Part shown: piece after piece, positions 43,814 to 53,073 of the stretch
Position numbering within the stretch: the first letter of the stretch is position 1
Layout of the letters: each line of letters starts with the position of its first letter
Source of the DNA: Mesorhizobium helmanticense
GTDB lineage: Bacteria > Pseudomonadota > Alphaproteobacteria > Rhizobiales > Rhizobiaceae
Assembly (NCBI RefSeq): GCF_003034915.1
Contig: NZ_PZJX01000038.1
Span: forward strand, 107,698 to 171,697
DNA length: 64,000 nucleotides
Direction: 5' to 3'
Translations under genes and position numbers: made by a program
Notes under the pieces: model-generated
The model's input: the letters and a program-made list of their open reading frames with translations, nothing else
Told to the model about the DNA's origin: nothing
The model's database searches: none

Positions 43814-43844
43814 TTGACCTTCCGGCGGCTGAAGCCCCCAGGGT
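43814..43844 (+). promoter_or_regulatory. degenerate CueR-like promoter facing right
   Basis: TTGACCTTCC (43814-43823) repeats the left half of the CueR box, with a poorly matching right half (GCTGAAGCC) and a weak -10 at 43839-43844 after 19 bp. It points toward the truncated YqaA-like fragment and may be the remnant of that gene's promoter. Confidence 0.4.
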
Positions 43845-43915
43845 TTACCACCGTTCGCATTTGGGAGAATCTGAAATGAAAGACTCGGTTCGTTCGATCT
43901 CGCCAGTGCGGCCGA

Positions 43916-44146
43916 TTGGGCGAAAATCGACGTCAAGTGAGCTGCGATAATCAGCACTTGGACGGATTTGCCGCTTATGCCGGATTGTTTCTCAGCGGGT
44001 TGATCGCGGCGACGATTCTGCCTGCCCAGTCTGAAGGGGTGCTTGTGGCCCTGCTGCAGCGCGGCACCTATGAGCCTTGGGCACTCTTGGCCATTGCCTC
44101 GTTAGGCAACGTCCTGGGGCCGGTGATCAATTGGGCGAGCGGACGA
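43916..44146 (+). pseudogene. truncated YqaA-like membrane protein fragment
   Basis: The plus frame starting near 43916 encodes a stretch recognisable as the N-terminal part of YqaA-family inner-membrane proteins: YAGLFLSGLIAATILPAQSE, VLVALLQRGTYEPWALL, IASLGNVLGPVINWASGR. Homology appears to stop after GR at 44146, just before the stop codon of the convergent multicopper oxidase gene, so the C-terminal half is missing. The 5' end lacks a good start. A short out-of-frame ATG reading frame (43876-43950) precedes it. Probably a deletion remnant. Confidence 0.6.
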
Positions 44147-44160
44147 CCACCTCGACGTGC

Positions 44161-45666
44161 TTATGCCTCCCGCACGTCGACAATGCCCATCATGCCGAGT
44201 TGTTCATGTTCCAGGATGTGGCAGTGATACATGCGCGGCCCGGGCCGGTCCTGCCGCAGCAGGAGCCGCACCGTCTCGCCGCGCGCGACGTTGACGGTGT
44301 CTTTCCAGGCGAGGTAGTGCGCTTTCGAGATCTTGCCGTCGCGTTCGTGCTCGACCACCTGGAACTGGGTGCCATGCACATGGAAGGGATGATCCATGTC
44401 GGCCTCGTTGACGATTTCCCAGAGCTCGACCTCGCCTTGTTTGGCAACGATGTCGACACGCCCCATGTCGAAGGCGACGCCGTTGATCAGGAACCCCATC
44501 TCCATGCCGCTGGCATTCATGGCCATGGTTTCGGTGAAAACGAAGCGCCGGCTGATTGAGGGCGCACCAAGCCGCGCGATCGGCCGCAGCCTGTCGGGCA
44601 GCGGCGGGACCGGTTCGGCCGGCGTCTGCGACACATGGACGGTGAGCAGCGTCAGGCCGGCATCGGCAGGCCGGCCAGCGCCCATCCAGCCGCGATCGTA
44701 ATCGAGCGTATACAGCGTCGCGGGGCCAGGTTTCTCGAAGGAGACAATCACTTCGAGGCGTTCCGCCGGGCTGAGCAGGATGTCGTCTGCCGCCACTGGC
44801 GCCTCCAACAGACCGCCGTCCGTCCCGATGATCGTCATCGGCGCGCCGTCGAAGGAGAGTCGCAAGAAGCGCGCGTTGGTCGCATTGTAAAGCCGGAAAC
44901 GCCGCTTCGTGCCAAAGGGCACCGACAGCACAGGGTTCCTCTGTCCGTTGACCAGTACATGGTCGCCGACGCGCCCGTTCATCAGATCCATCATCGTGTT
45001 GTCTGGAATGGAGCCGTCCGCGGCGAGGCGAAGGTCAGTGAACACCAGCACGGTATCGCCATACGCGGCCGGAATGGGGTCGGTCCTTGGCTTGACTAGG
45101 AACACGCCGGCAAGGCCGCGATAGACCTGCTCGGCCGTCTTGCCGTGCGGGTGTGGGTGATACCAGTAGGAGCCGGCGCTTCCTTCCGGCAGTTCGAAGC
45201 TGTAGGTGCGCTCGGCGCCCGTCGCGACCGGATCCATGGGATTGCCGTCCTGGTCGGCCGGCACTGGCATGCCATGCCAGTGGATGGTGCTGGCCTCGTC
45301 CGCAATCCGGTTGGCGAAGGCGATCTCGACGCGGTCGCCCTCGACCGCTTCGATCAGCGGCCCGGGGCTCATGCCGTTATAGCCGAGGATCGGCGTGTCG
45401 AGTCCTTCGGCAAAGCGCGCCGTGGCGGGCTCGGCCGTCAGCCTCGCCCTGAACTGGCCGGGCGTGGCGGCTTCGTTAGCGAGGCGGGGCAAGTCGCGCA
45501 ACGCCTCGCCTTCGGGCAACACGATAGCGCTTTGCGGTGGCGCGCCCATGTCATGGCCCGAGTGGTCGCCCATGCCCGGCATGCCGTCCATTTTCATCTG
45601 GGCCATGGCGGGTCGGCCCGCAAGAACCGTCACGAGGCCCGCCTTCAGAAAACTACGTCGATGCAT
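44161..45666 (-). CDS. multicopper oxidase (CueO/CopA-like), Tat-exported
   Basis: A 501-residue periplasmic multicopper oxidase. ATG 45666 has a GGAGA site and begins MHRRSFLKAG, a twin-arginine signal; a Met/His-rich segment follows (QMKMDGMPGMGDHSGHDMG), which could bind Cu(I). All four copper-ligand motifs are present: TIHWHGMP, YWYHPHPHG, HPFHVHGTQF and YHCHILEHEQLGMMG. It probably oxidises Cu(I) to Cu(II) for detoxification. It is the target of the CueR-type promoter at 45693-45723 and converges on the YqaA fragment. Confidence 0.93.
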   Translation of the reverse strand: MHRRSFLKAGLVTVLAGRPAMAQMKMDGMPGMGDHSGHDMGAPPQSAIVLPEGEALRDLPRLANEAATPGQFRARLTAEPATARFAEGLDTPILGYNGMSPGPLIEAVEGDRVEIAFANRIADEASTIHWHGMPVPADQDGNPMDPVATGAERTYSFELPEGSAGSYWYHPHPHGKTAEQVYRGLAGVFLVKPRTDPIPAAYGDTVLVFTDLRLAADGSIPDNTMMDLMNGRVGDHVLVNGQRNPVLSVPFGTKRRFRLYNATNARFLRLSFDGAPMTIIGTDGGLLEAPVAADDILLSPAERLEVIVSFEKPGPATLYTLDYDRGWMGAGRPADAGLTLLTVHVSQTPAEPVPPLPDRLRPIARLGAPSISRRFVFTETMAMNASGMEMGFLINGVAFDMGRVDIVAKQGEVELWEIVNEADMDHPFHVHGTQFQVVEHERDGKISKAHYLAWKDTVNVARGETVRLLLRQDRPGPRMYHCHILEHEQLGMMGIVDVREA

Positions 45667-45692
45667 CTGTCGTCTCCAGCCGTCACGCGAAG

Positions 45693-45723
45693 ACGCTAAG
45701 GGTTCCAGTCGCTGGAAGGTCAA
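45693..45723 (-). promoter_or_regulatory. CueR-type promoter/operator of the multicopper oxidase gene
   Basis: Minus strand: -35 TTGACC (45723-45718), a 19-bp spacer (45717-45699) and -10 TAGCGT (45698-45693). The spacer contains TTCCAGCGACTGGAA, a near-perfect CueR dyad. It lies 27 bp upstream of the start codon. Confidence 0.82.
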
Positions 45724-46131
45724 GTGTGTTTGTTGAGGAGAGCCGTCACGCCCATCTTCCCGTTGGTTAGCCGAACGAAGCCTCCACGGTTAGAAGCGTG
45801 GCTTGTCGCCGTCGCCAGTTTTTGACCCGAACCGGCCTCCAACTGCCACGCGCCAGCAAGGTCTAGTCATTTCGTTTGCTTGACTCGACCGGCGAAAACG
45901 GGCAGCAAAGCCGGATATGGAGGGCAATTTTGCCACTTTCATAGTCATGAAGGGTGCATATTTCGAAGTGACCGCCGCCAAATCGGCGACCGGTGGAGGG
46001 ATTGGTTAACCAACTTTGTCCATCTTTTGAATCAATCGGCAACAGCAGCGAAGGGTGCCGGGGGGCATCAGGCGAACTGTGATCGTAACGGATGCGAGGG
46101 CGCAAGCCGGCAAGCCGATTGAGAGTGTTGT
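45724..46131. other. 408-bp intergenic region
   Basis: This gap between the multicopper oxidase promoter and the L,D-transpeptidase-like gene shows no convincing coding sequence. It includes a small CCACG/CGTGG hairpin near 45784-45802 and a moderately AT-rich part near 45920-46040 that may hold the promoter of the gene at 46132. No sharper element was recognised. Confidence 0.4.
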
Positions 46132-47745
46132 ATGGCGTTTGTGTATTCGAAAACCCGGCGTGACAATCCATCTGGATTGACTTCGATGAGGCCCAGCCTG
46201 CGTTGGGTCGCGGTTCCAGCCGTTGGCGCAGCGGTCGTTTTGTGGTCGGTGGCGACCATGGCCGGCCTCTACTCGGTGGGGACATCGCTCACCGCCGCTT
46301 CCAACAGCCTGCCGCAGAGCCTGCTTGCACCGCGCACCATCGCGTTCGCCGATCAGCGCAGCACGCTTGCAAATTCATGGGCCAATTCAAATTCATGGGC
46401 GCCGCAGCTCTCGACCAGCCGGCAGGCATCGCTGCTCAATCGATGCGACGCCGGCTGTCGGAACGCCGCCGGCAGCTTCTCGCACGATGGCAAGGCGGCG
46501 CGCATCAAGCCTTTGGCGCGGTCGAACGAGGCCGCTGCTGTCCGCGACCGCTTCGATAGCGTGGTGGCGAAAGCTGCGTTGTCGCCGCAAAAGCTTGCCG
46601 CCGCCTTTGCCAATGCCTCTTCTCACGTCCCCGGCCCATCCTTGGCGCTTGCCAGCCTGCCGGTGGGGGCTCGCTATGCAGGCGCCGCGCGCGTGCCGGA
46701 CCTGCATGGTCCCGCCTCCGAGCGCTTCGGGCCTGAGGTCGCCGAGATCGAACGATCCTCACGTCTGGCGCTGGCGTTGGCAAACGCATTGCCGGAACAG
46801 ACGATCCCTGAACAGATGATCGATGTGCTGCCGCCGGCGGCAATGGCAAATGATGCTGCCGCCGCGCAAGAGCCGCAGCAGGGCGAAATGCAAGTGGCCT
46901 CGCTGCCGCCGCAGGACGAGATGCCCGACAGCATTCCGGTGCCAAGTTTCCGTCCGCAGGCGAAAATCGAGCAGCCGGACGAGGCGCTGGCGGTCGAGGC
47001 GCCCAAGGCATCGAGCACCCAGCAGGCCAAGCCTTCCAAGGCTGCCCAGGCACCCAAGGCCAAGGCAAGCAAGACGGTCGATGCGCCGCAAGTCGAGACG
47101 CAATCTCCAAGAGCCTTGTCGCCGCGCAATTCGGCACTCGCCGCGCTGCCAGGCGTGGAAGGCAGCCAAGGCGTGCAAGGCAACCCGGCCAGCCGGAACA
47201 CGCGTGCCAGCCAGGGCACGCAAAGCGGCCAGGGCACGCAAAGCGGCCGGGGCAAGCCGGCCAAGCGATCGAAAGCTCAGGCCGGCGATATGCTGGCCTA
47301 TGCCAAGCCGGACAATCCTGAGCGCGGCGTCGGCGGAGCCTTCAAGAATCTTTTCACCAGGCCATCCCTGGGCAGCGGCGTCGCCGTCTACGATATCTCG
47401 GCGAAAACCGTCTATATGCCAGACGGTTCGCGACTCGAGGCGCATTCGGGAATTGGCCCGATGGCCGATCAGCCGCGCTACGCCAACCGCAAGAATGTCG
47501 GCCCGACACCGCCCGGCACCTATGACTTGAAGCTGCGCGAATCGCGTTTCTACGGCGTCGAGGCGATACGTCTCACCCCCACCAGCGGCAACAACAAGTA
47601 TGGCCGCGACGGCCTGCTCGCCCACAGCTACCTGCTGCGCGGCGGCCGTGCGGAATCCCATGGCTGCGTGGCCTTCAAGGACTATGCGCGCTTCCTAGCC
47701 GCCTACAAGAAGGGCAAGATCAAGCGCCTCGTCGTGCGCGGCTAA
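46132..47745 (+). CDS. DUF2778 / L,D-transpeptidase-like protein
   Basis: A 537-residue protein with a membrane anchor near residues 25-47, then a long low-complexity region rich in Ala, Pro, Gln and Lys (about 220-390, including SQGTQSGQGTQSGRGKPAKR repeats), and a C-terminal catalytic domain. The last 120 residues contain VYDISAKTVYMPDGSRLEAHSGIGP, PGTYDLKLRE and HSYLLRGGRAESHGCVAF, with His510 and Cys512 as the likely catalytic pair of the YkuD-like DUF2778 fold. It likely remodels peptidoglycan in the periplasm, tethered to the membrane by the flexible linker. Confidence 0.85.
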   Translation: MAFVYSKTRRDNPSGLTSMRPSLRWVAVPAVGAAVVLWSVATMAGLYSVGTSLTAASNSLPQSLLAPRTIAFADQRSTLANSWANSNSWAPQLSTSRQASLLNRCDAGCRNAAGSFSHDGKAARIKPLARSNEAAAVRDRFDSVVAKAALSPQKLAAAFANASSHVPGPSLALASLPVGARYAGAARVPDLHGPASERFGPEVAEIERSSRLALALANALPEQTIPEQMIDVLPPAAMANDAAAAQEPQQGEMQVASLPPQDEMPDSIPVPSFRPQAKIEQPDEALAVEAPKASSTQQAKPSKAAQAPKAKASKTVDAPQVETQSPRALSPRNSALAALPGVEGSQGVQGNPASRNTRASQGTQSGQGTQSGRGKPAKRSKAQAGDMLAYAKPDNPERGVGGAFKNLFTRPSLGSGVAVYDISAKTVYMPDGSRLEAHSGIGPMADQPRYANRKNVGPTPPGTYDLKLRESRFYGVEAIRLTPTSGNNKYGRDGLLAHSYLLRGGRAESHGCVAFKDYARFLAAYKKGKIKRLVVRG

Positions 47746-47922
47746 CCAGCCGCTGACGCGGATCGCGTCGAAGGAGCTCGGCGCGTAGACCCGCAGCGGC
47801 GAGAATGAAAGCCGCCACAGCCACCCGATTGTCAGCAGCCGCCACCGAAACCGTTTTCATTCCCGGCTGGGCAGACTATGACTGGCCGGGGCGGGTCGGC
47901 TCCGGTTCACCAAGAGGATGTC

Positions 47923-48708
47923 ATGACAATACGCGCTGTCGTCTGGGGCGAGAATATCCATGAGCGGACCAATGAGGTGGTCGCGGGCATTTACCCCGAG
48001 GGCATGCACGCGACGATCGCCAAGGCGCTGAATTCCGACATGGCGATCTCCGCCTCGACCGCGACGCTGGAGCAGCCGGAGCATGGCCTGCCAGCGAGCC
48101 GTCTGGCCGAAACCGATGTTCTGGTGTGGTGGGGACACAAGGACCATGGCGCGGTCGCCGATGAAATCGTCGAGCGTGTGGCGCGCCGCGTCTTCGAAGG
48201 CATGGGGCTGATCATCCTCCATTCCGGCCATTTCTCGAAGATATTCAAAAGGCTGATGGGCACGCCGTGCACGCTGAAATGGCGCGAGGCCGGCGAGCGC
48301 GAGCGGCTCTGGGTGACCAGCCCCAGCCATCCAATCGCTGCCGGGATCGGTGAGTATTTCGAACTCGAAAACGAAGAAATGTATGGCGAGCAGTTCGCTG
48401 TTCCGGAGCCGCTGGAGACGGTCTTCATCTCCTGGTTCCAGGGCGGCGAAGTGTTCCGGTCGGGGCTGACCTACCGCCGGGGCGCCGGCAACGTCTTCTA
48501 TTTCAGGCCGGGGCACGAGACTTATCCGACCTATCATGACGCCACAGTGCAGAAGGTGCTGCGCAACGCGGTGAAATGGGCGCACAACCCGCAAGGCGCA
48601 AATGCGGCCGTCCTCGATGCGCCGAACGTGCCGGTCGAAAAGGCGCTCGAGCCGATCGTCGAACGCGGCGGCAAGCTCCATGCGGCCGGCGAAGCCGGCT
48701 TTCGCTAG
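47923..48708 (+). CDS. ThuA-like glutamine-amidotransferase-fold protein
   Basis: A 261-residue ThuA-domain protein. ATG 47923 follows AGAGGATG. Blocks: AVVWGENIHERTNEVVAGIYPEGMH, DVLVWWGHKDHGAVADEIVERV, GMGLIILHSGHFSKIFKRLMGTPC and NVFYFRPGHETYPTYHDATVQKVLRNAVKW. The fold resembles class I amidotransferases but lacks their cysteine. In Sinorhizobium the thuAB pair acts in trehalose/disaccharide 3-keto metabolism. Here it is followed 78 bp later by an oxidoreductase gene like thuB, but no transporter is adjacent. Confidence 0.88.
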   Translation: MTIRAVVWGENIHERTNEVVAGIYPEGMHATIAKALNSDMAISASTATLEQPEHGLPASRLAETDVLVWWGHKDHGAVADEIVERVARRVFEGMGLIILHSGHFSKIFKRLMGTPCTLKWREAGERERLWVTSPSHPIAAGIGEYFELENEEMYGEQFAVPEPLETVFISWFQGGEVFRSGLTYRRGAGNVFYFRPGHETYPTYHDATVQKVLRNAVKWAHNPQGANAAVLDAPNVPVEKALEPIVERGGKLHAAGEAGFR

Positions 48709-48786
48709 ACCGTGATCCCGAACCCCGATTCGGAAAAATCGATGGTCAAACAAAGAAGTTAGAGCCCTATCCTAAGGATAAGAATC

Positions 48787-49845
48787 ATGCGGCTTTTGAT
48801 ACTCGGGACCGGCTGGATGGCGCAGGAGCATGCCCGGCAGTTCGGCAAGATCGATGGCGTCGAACTGGTCGGCGCCGTCGATGTCGACCTTAAACGCGTT
48901 GATGAGTTTTCCGACAGCCACGGCATCCCCAACCGGTTCACCTCACTGGAGGAAGCGCTGGCATGGGGAGAGTTCGATGCCGCTGCAAACGTGACGCCGG
49001 ATCGCATCCACCATCCGACCACGATGATGCTGGTCGCGGCGGGCAAGCCGGTGCTGTGCGAAAAGCCGCTGGCGGAAAACTTCGAGAAGGCCAGCGAGAT
49101 GGCCGATGCCGCCGAGCGGGCCGGCATCATCAACATGGTGAACCTGACCTATCGCAATGTGGCGGCACTGCAGAAGGCGCGCGCCATGGTGCTGGCCGGC
49201 GAGATCGGCCAGGTCCGGCATGTCGAGGCGTCCTATCTGCAGAGCTGGCTGGTGTCGAAATTCTGGGGCGACTGGCGCACCGAACCGAAATGGCTGTGGC
49301 GCCTGTCGCGCGGCCACGGCTCCAATGGCGTGCTGGGCGATGTCGGCATCCACATCCTCGATTTCGCCAGCTATGGCGCGGCGCTCGACATCGATCATGT
49401 GTTCTGCCGGCTGAGAACCTTCGACAAGGCGCCGGGCAACCGGATCGGCGAATACGAACTCGACGCCAATGACAGTTTCGCCATGGCGCTGGATTTCTCC
49501 AACGGCGCGTTCGGCATGGTGCACGCCAGCCGCTGGGCGACCGGCCATCTCAACGAACTCAGGCTGCGCATCTATGGCGACAAGGGCGGCATCGAAGTCG
49601 TGCACAATCTGAACGGCTCGGAGCTGAAAGCGTGCCTGGGCGAGGACATCGAGAACGCCAAATGGCAGGCCCTCGATGCCGGAACGGTGCCGACCAATTA
49701 CCAGCGCTTTGTCGATGCGGTGCTGAGCGGCGTGCAGGCCGAGCCGTCGTTTCGGCACGCGGCCGAGCTGCAGAAGGTGCTGGATCTTGCCGTCGTCTCG
49801 GACGAAAAACGGGCGGAGCTCAGGGCACACGCCGACACGCAGTGA
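48787..49845 (+). CDS. Gfo/Idh/MocA family oxidoreductase (ThuB-like)
   Basis: A 352-residue NAD(P)-dependent oxidoreductase. The N-terminus RLLILGTGWMAQEHARQFGKIDGVELVGAVDVD is the Rossmann fold, CEKPLAEN the conserved EKP motif with its catalytic Lys, and GVLGDVGIHILDFASYGA the substrate-site block. Such enzymes oxidise sugar hydroxyls, including formation of 3-keto sugars. AAGGATAAG precedes the start. Linkage to the ThuA-like gene suggests a shared sugar-modifying step. Confidence 0.9.
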   Translation: MRLLILGTGWMAQEHARQFGKIDGVELVGAVDVDLKRVDEFSDSHGIPNRFTSLEEALAWGEFDAAANVTPDRIHHPTTMMLVAAGKPVLCEKPLAENFEKASEMADAAERAGIINMVNLTYRNVAALQKARAMVLAGEIGQVRHVEASYLQSWLVSKFWGDWRTEPKWLWRLSRGHGSNGVLGDVGIHILDFASYGAALDIDHVFCRLRTFDKAPGNRIGEYELDANDSFAMALDFSNGAFGMVHASRWATGHLNELRLRIYGDKGGIEVVHNLNGSELKACLGEDIENAKWQALDAGTVPTNYQRFVDAVLSGVQAEPSFRHAAELQKVLDLAVVSDEKRAELRAHADTQ

Positions 49846-49868
49846 GATCATTCGAGGAGGAGCCAGCC

Positions 49869-50270
49869 ATGGTCACGCGCCGCGCCGAATGTTCCTGCGG
49901 TCAGCTTTCCGCAATTTGTTCGGGTGAGCCGGTTCGGGTTTCGGTATGCCATTGCCTGGCCTGCAAGCGGCGCACCGGTAGCGCGTTCAGCTTCAATGCC
50001 CGGTTTCCCGAGGACAAGGTGTCGATCGAGGGACGATCGGCCGAGTTCATACGCATTGGCGAGGAGGGCGGCCGCGTCACCTATAGCTTCTGCCCGGATT
50101 GCGGCACCAGCGTCCATTACCGGATCGACACGCAGCCCGGCCTGATCGCCATCCCGGTGGGCGCCTTCGCCGTTCCTTCATTCCCGCAGCCCTTCCAGTC
50201 CTTCTATCACGACAGCCGGCGCTGCCAGTGGGTCGAGGTCCGCGCCGAGCCTCTGGCGACGTTCGGGTGA
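49869..50270 (+). CDS. GFA family protein (glutathione-dependent formaldehyde-activating enzyme-like)
   Basis: A 133-residue GFA/CENP-V-fold zinc protein. Zinc ligands are all present: Cys8, Cys10, Cys27, Cys29 and Cys32 (CHCLACKRRTGSAF), and Cys75 and Cys78 (FCPDCG). The ATG at 49869 has a GAGGAGG site and lies 23 bp after the oxidoreductase gene, so they may be co-transcribed. Most family members are uncharacterised despite the name. Confidence 0.9.
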   Translation: MVTRRAECSCGQLSAICSGEPVRVSVCHCLACKRRTGSAFSFNARFPEDKVSIEGRSAEFIRIGEEGGRVTYSFCPDCGTSVHYRIDTQPGLIAIPVGAFAVPSFPQPFQSFYHDSRRCQWVEVRAEPLATFG

Positions 50271-50378
50271 AAACGTTGGCCAGATCCGGCCGACGTTAGG
50301 GTCAAAATCCAATCATGCGGAATGACCAAATTCGACCCAAGCGGAACCGTCCGCACTCTCCGCGCATTTGGATGAAGC

Positions 50379-51185
50379 ATGAACAAGACTTCCGACAATG
50401 ATCCGGGCGGGCCACTGGCGGGCTGGACGATCAAGCTCGGAGAGTCGCCCATAGTCGGTACAGCTATCCACAGCGGCACCGAGGTTGGCAGGGCTTGTCG
50501 ATCGCTCATGTGTCTTTCCGACCCCGACCGGCGTCGGGAAGAGGACCCGTTCACCGAACGCTTCATCGCCGATTTTCCCACCCAGATCATCGTTCATCGG
50601 TCACGCTTCCAGGTGGACCTGAACCGCGCGCGCGACGCCGCGGTCTACCTGTCGCCGGACCAGTCCTGGGGTCTGAAAGTCTGGCGAGAGCAGCCGGCCG
50701 AGGACATCGTCAAGGAGTCTCTCGCCTTTCACGAGACCTTCTATAGTGAGCTGAACCGTGTCCTTGCCGGTATCGAGAAGCGCCATGGCAGGTTCGTGCT
50801 TATCGACGTCCACAGCTATAATCACCGGCGCGGCGGACCGGAGGCCATGCCTACATCTCGCGACGCCGCGCCCGACATCAACATTGGTACGTCCTCCATG
50901 GACCGTGAACGCTGGGCACCGGTTGTAGACGCCTTCATCGAGGCGCTTCGCGGCCACCAGCTCAATGGCGAGCCGATCGACGTGCGCGAGAATGTGTCCT
51001 TCCAGGGCAAGGGCGAACAGACCCGTTTCGTCCATGCCAATTTTCCCGAAAACGGCTGCGCCATCGCGGTTGAGTTCAAGAAGATATTCATGGACGAATG
51101 GAGCGGCGAGCCCGACTGGGCGGCAATCGAGCAGCTGCGCGCCATGCTGGCCTCCACGGTGCCCGTTCTGGAGTCGGCGCTGTGA
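50379..51185 (+). CDS. N-formylglutamate amidohydrolase family protein
   Basis: A 268-residue FGase-family hydrolase (zinc carboxypeptidase-like fold). Family blocks are HRSRFQVDLNRARDAAVY and the metal/catalytic segment FVLIDVHSYNHRRGG, followed by DINIGTSSMDRERWAPVVDAFIEALRG and ENGCAIAVEFKKIFMDEWSGEPD. Classical members cleave N-formylglutamate in histidine degradation, but no hut genes are present. Its TGA overlaps the GTG start of the DUF1704 gene, so the product more likely works with that protein and the ATP-grasp enzyme on a gamma-glutamyl or N-acyl peptide. Confidence 0.82.
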   Translation: MNKTSDNDPGGPLAGWTIKLGESPIVGTAIHSGTEVGRACRSLMCLSDPDRRREEDPFTERFIADFPTQIIVHRSRFQVDLNRARDAAVYLSPDQSWGLKVWREQPAEDIVKESLAFHETFYSELNRVLAGIEKRHGRFVLIDVHSYNHRRGGPEAMPTSRDAAPDINIGTSSMDRERWAPVVDAFIEALRGHQLNGEPIDVRENVSFQGKGEQTRFVHANFPENGCAIAVEFKKIFMDEWSGEPDWAAIEQLRAMLASTVPVLESAL

Positions 51186-53059
51186 GCCATGCGATGAAGC
51201 CCAAGCTCGTCGAGCCCGCACTTCCATTGGCGCAAATCGAAGCGGACCTGGACGCGCTTTTGCGGGACGGCAAGCCAATCCGCCGCGACTTCGGCAATGG
51301 CAACCGTTTGCACATGGATCGGCCGCTGCCGTTTCTGTGTGTCCATGTCGGGTCGCATCAGGATGCGGCTCTCCATGCCGTCTCCGCCAACGCCTCCTAT
51401 CTGATCGCGGCCGACATTGGCCTCGCCGGCGAGGTCGCGCGGCTGGTGGCGCGAAGGATGCGCGATCACTGCGGCGCATTCCTCATGCTGGACATCGGCG
51501 AACTGGCCGAAGACCGGTTCCTGACCGAGGATGTGCCGTTCCTGCCGCCTTTCGAGATTGCGCTGGCCTGCGGCGACACGGCGGCGGAGAAGGAGGCTCT
51601 CAAGCGCTTCGCCGCGGCTGCGTCCGCACGCGAAGCAAAATACCGCACGCCCCGCGTGGACGAACTCAACCCCACGACACGCGCCGAAGCGCGGCTCTGG
51701 GATGATCCCGGTGATGCGGCGTGCCTGACGGTACGTTTCGCGCCGATCTACAGGGCGCCGGGCACCAACCGCGTCTATCCTGAACTGCGCGACCTCGTCG
51801 TCGCCAACATGGTCGATTCCGCGCTTCAGGCCGTCAGCGCCTTCCTGAAGGCATCAAGGCTGGAACCGCCGGCGACCCATCGTTCCCTAGGGCGCCGGGT
51901 CTATATCGATGCGGTCGTGCGCGCCGACCGGGCGATCGACGAGGTCGCGTCGACGTTCGATTTTCTGCTTGCCGTCACACCGATCAATGCCGAACCAGCC
52001 TGGCTGGAATTCCAGGCAGGCGCCTTCGAGCGTGTGCCGACACTGCTCTACAGGCCGCTCGAGTTTGAGGTCGCCGCCCAGAAACGGAAGCTCTATTCGG
52101 TCTCGCTCGACCATCTGGAGGATCCGCTGCTGACCAGGCTGCTCTCCGAAAAGCGGCAGGAACTCGATCTCCAGCTGTCGATGCTCGCGGCACGCGAAAC
52201 GCCCGGCTTCGCCGAACTCGGACGCGCACTCTATGGCAGCGTCGAGCCGGGGCTGGCGGCGCGCGCACGCGCCATTCTCGAAAAGGCGCCTGGCGTTGCG
52301 GCGGCCCGGCAAGAGGGCCTGGGCGCCGACGCTGTCGCCGCGGCCGCGCGAGACATGATCGCCGGCTATCGGGCAGCCTATCCCGACTTCGATGCTTCGG
52401 TGGAGATCCGCGGCGACCTGCCGGCCGGCCTCCTGGTTTCGCGAAACCGGCTGCTGGTTTCGCGCGATACCAACCTGCCACCGGAGCGTCTTACCGCGCT
52501 GCTTAGCCACGAGATCGGTGTCCACCTGCTGACCTACTTCAACGGCGATGCGCAGGGGCTCGCCATTTTCCGCAACGGGCTCGCCGGCTATGAGGGCATG
52601 CAGGAGGGACTGGCCGTCCTGGCGGAATATCTGGTCGGCGGCATGACCGCGGCGCGGCTGAGGCTGATCGCGGCCAGGGTCGTCGCCTGTCAGGCGATGC
52701 TCAACGGCGCGACATTCGAGGAAACCTTCGGTATTCTCCACAGGGATTTCGGTCTCGACGAGCGCAGCGCCTTCAACGTTGTGCTGCGTGTCTATCGAGG
52801 CGGGGGCCTGGCAAAAGACGCCATCTATCTGCGCGGCATTGTGCAGGTCCTCGATCACCTGAGGCACGGTGGCAGCCTCACGCCGTTCTGGATCGGCAAG
52901 ATATCCGCCGCGCATTTCGGAGCGATCCAGGAACTCAACGCGCGCGGCTTGCTGCGGGCGCCCCGCCTCGAACCTGCGTTTCTCTCTTCCGATGCGGCGC
53001 GTCCGCGCCTCAAGAAAGCGATGGCGGGAATCGATCCGATCGATATGGTTGAAGCCTGA
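51182..53059 (+). CDS. DUF1704 QEGLA-motif protein, metallopeptidase-like
   Basis: A 625-residue protein starting at a GTG overlapping the previous stop (GTGA); ATG 51194 is an alternative. The C-terminal half has the gluzincin-like HEIGVH (residues 443-448) and the name-giving QEGLA (474-478), so His443, His447 and Glu475 probably bind zinc. The N-terminal half contains a DRPLPFLCVHVGSHQDAALHAV region and is otherwise uncharacterised. Annotation pipelines call it a flavohemoglobin expression-modulating protein, which is weakly founded. The genes around it suggest peptide or amide processing. Confidence 0.8.
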   Translation: MSHAMKPKLVEPALPLAQIEADLDALLRDGKPIRRDFGNGNRLHMDRPLPFLCVHVGSHQDAALHAVSANASYLIAADIGLAGEVARLVARRMRDHCGAFLMLDIGELAEDRFLTEDVPFLPPFEIALACGDTAAEKEALKRFAAAASAREAKYRTPRVDELNPTTRAEARLWDDPGDAACLTVRFAPIYRAPGTNRVYPELRDLVVANMVDSALQAVSAFLKASRLEPPATHRSLGRRVYIDAVVRADRAIDEVASTFDFLLAVTPINAEPAWLEFQAGAFERVPTLLYRPLEFEVAAQKRKLYSVSLDHLEDPLLTRLLSEKRQELDLQLSMLAARETPGFAELGRALYGSVEPGLAARARAILEKAPGVAAARQEGLGADAVAAAARDMIAGYRAAYPDFDASVEIRGDLPAGLLVSRNRLLVSRDTNLPPERLTALLSHEIGVHLLTYFNGDAQGLAIFRNGLAGYEGMQEGLAVLAEYLVGGMTAARLRLIAARVVACQAMLNGATFEETFGILHRDFGLDERSAFNVVLRVYRGGGLAKDAIYLRGIVQVLDHLRHGGSLTPFWIGKISAAHFGAIQELNARGLLRAPRLEPAFLSSDAARPRLKKAMAGIDPIDMVEA

Positions 53060-53073
53060 GCGGAGTCTCCTCG

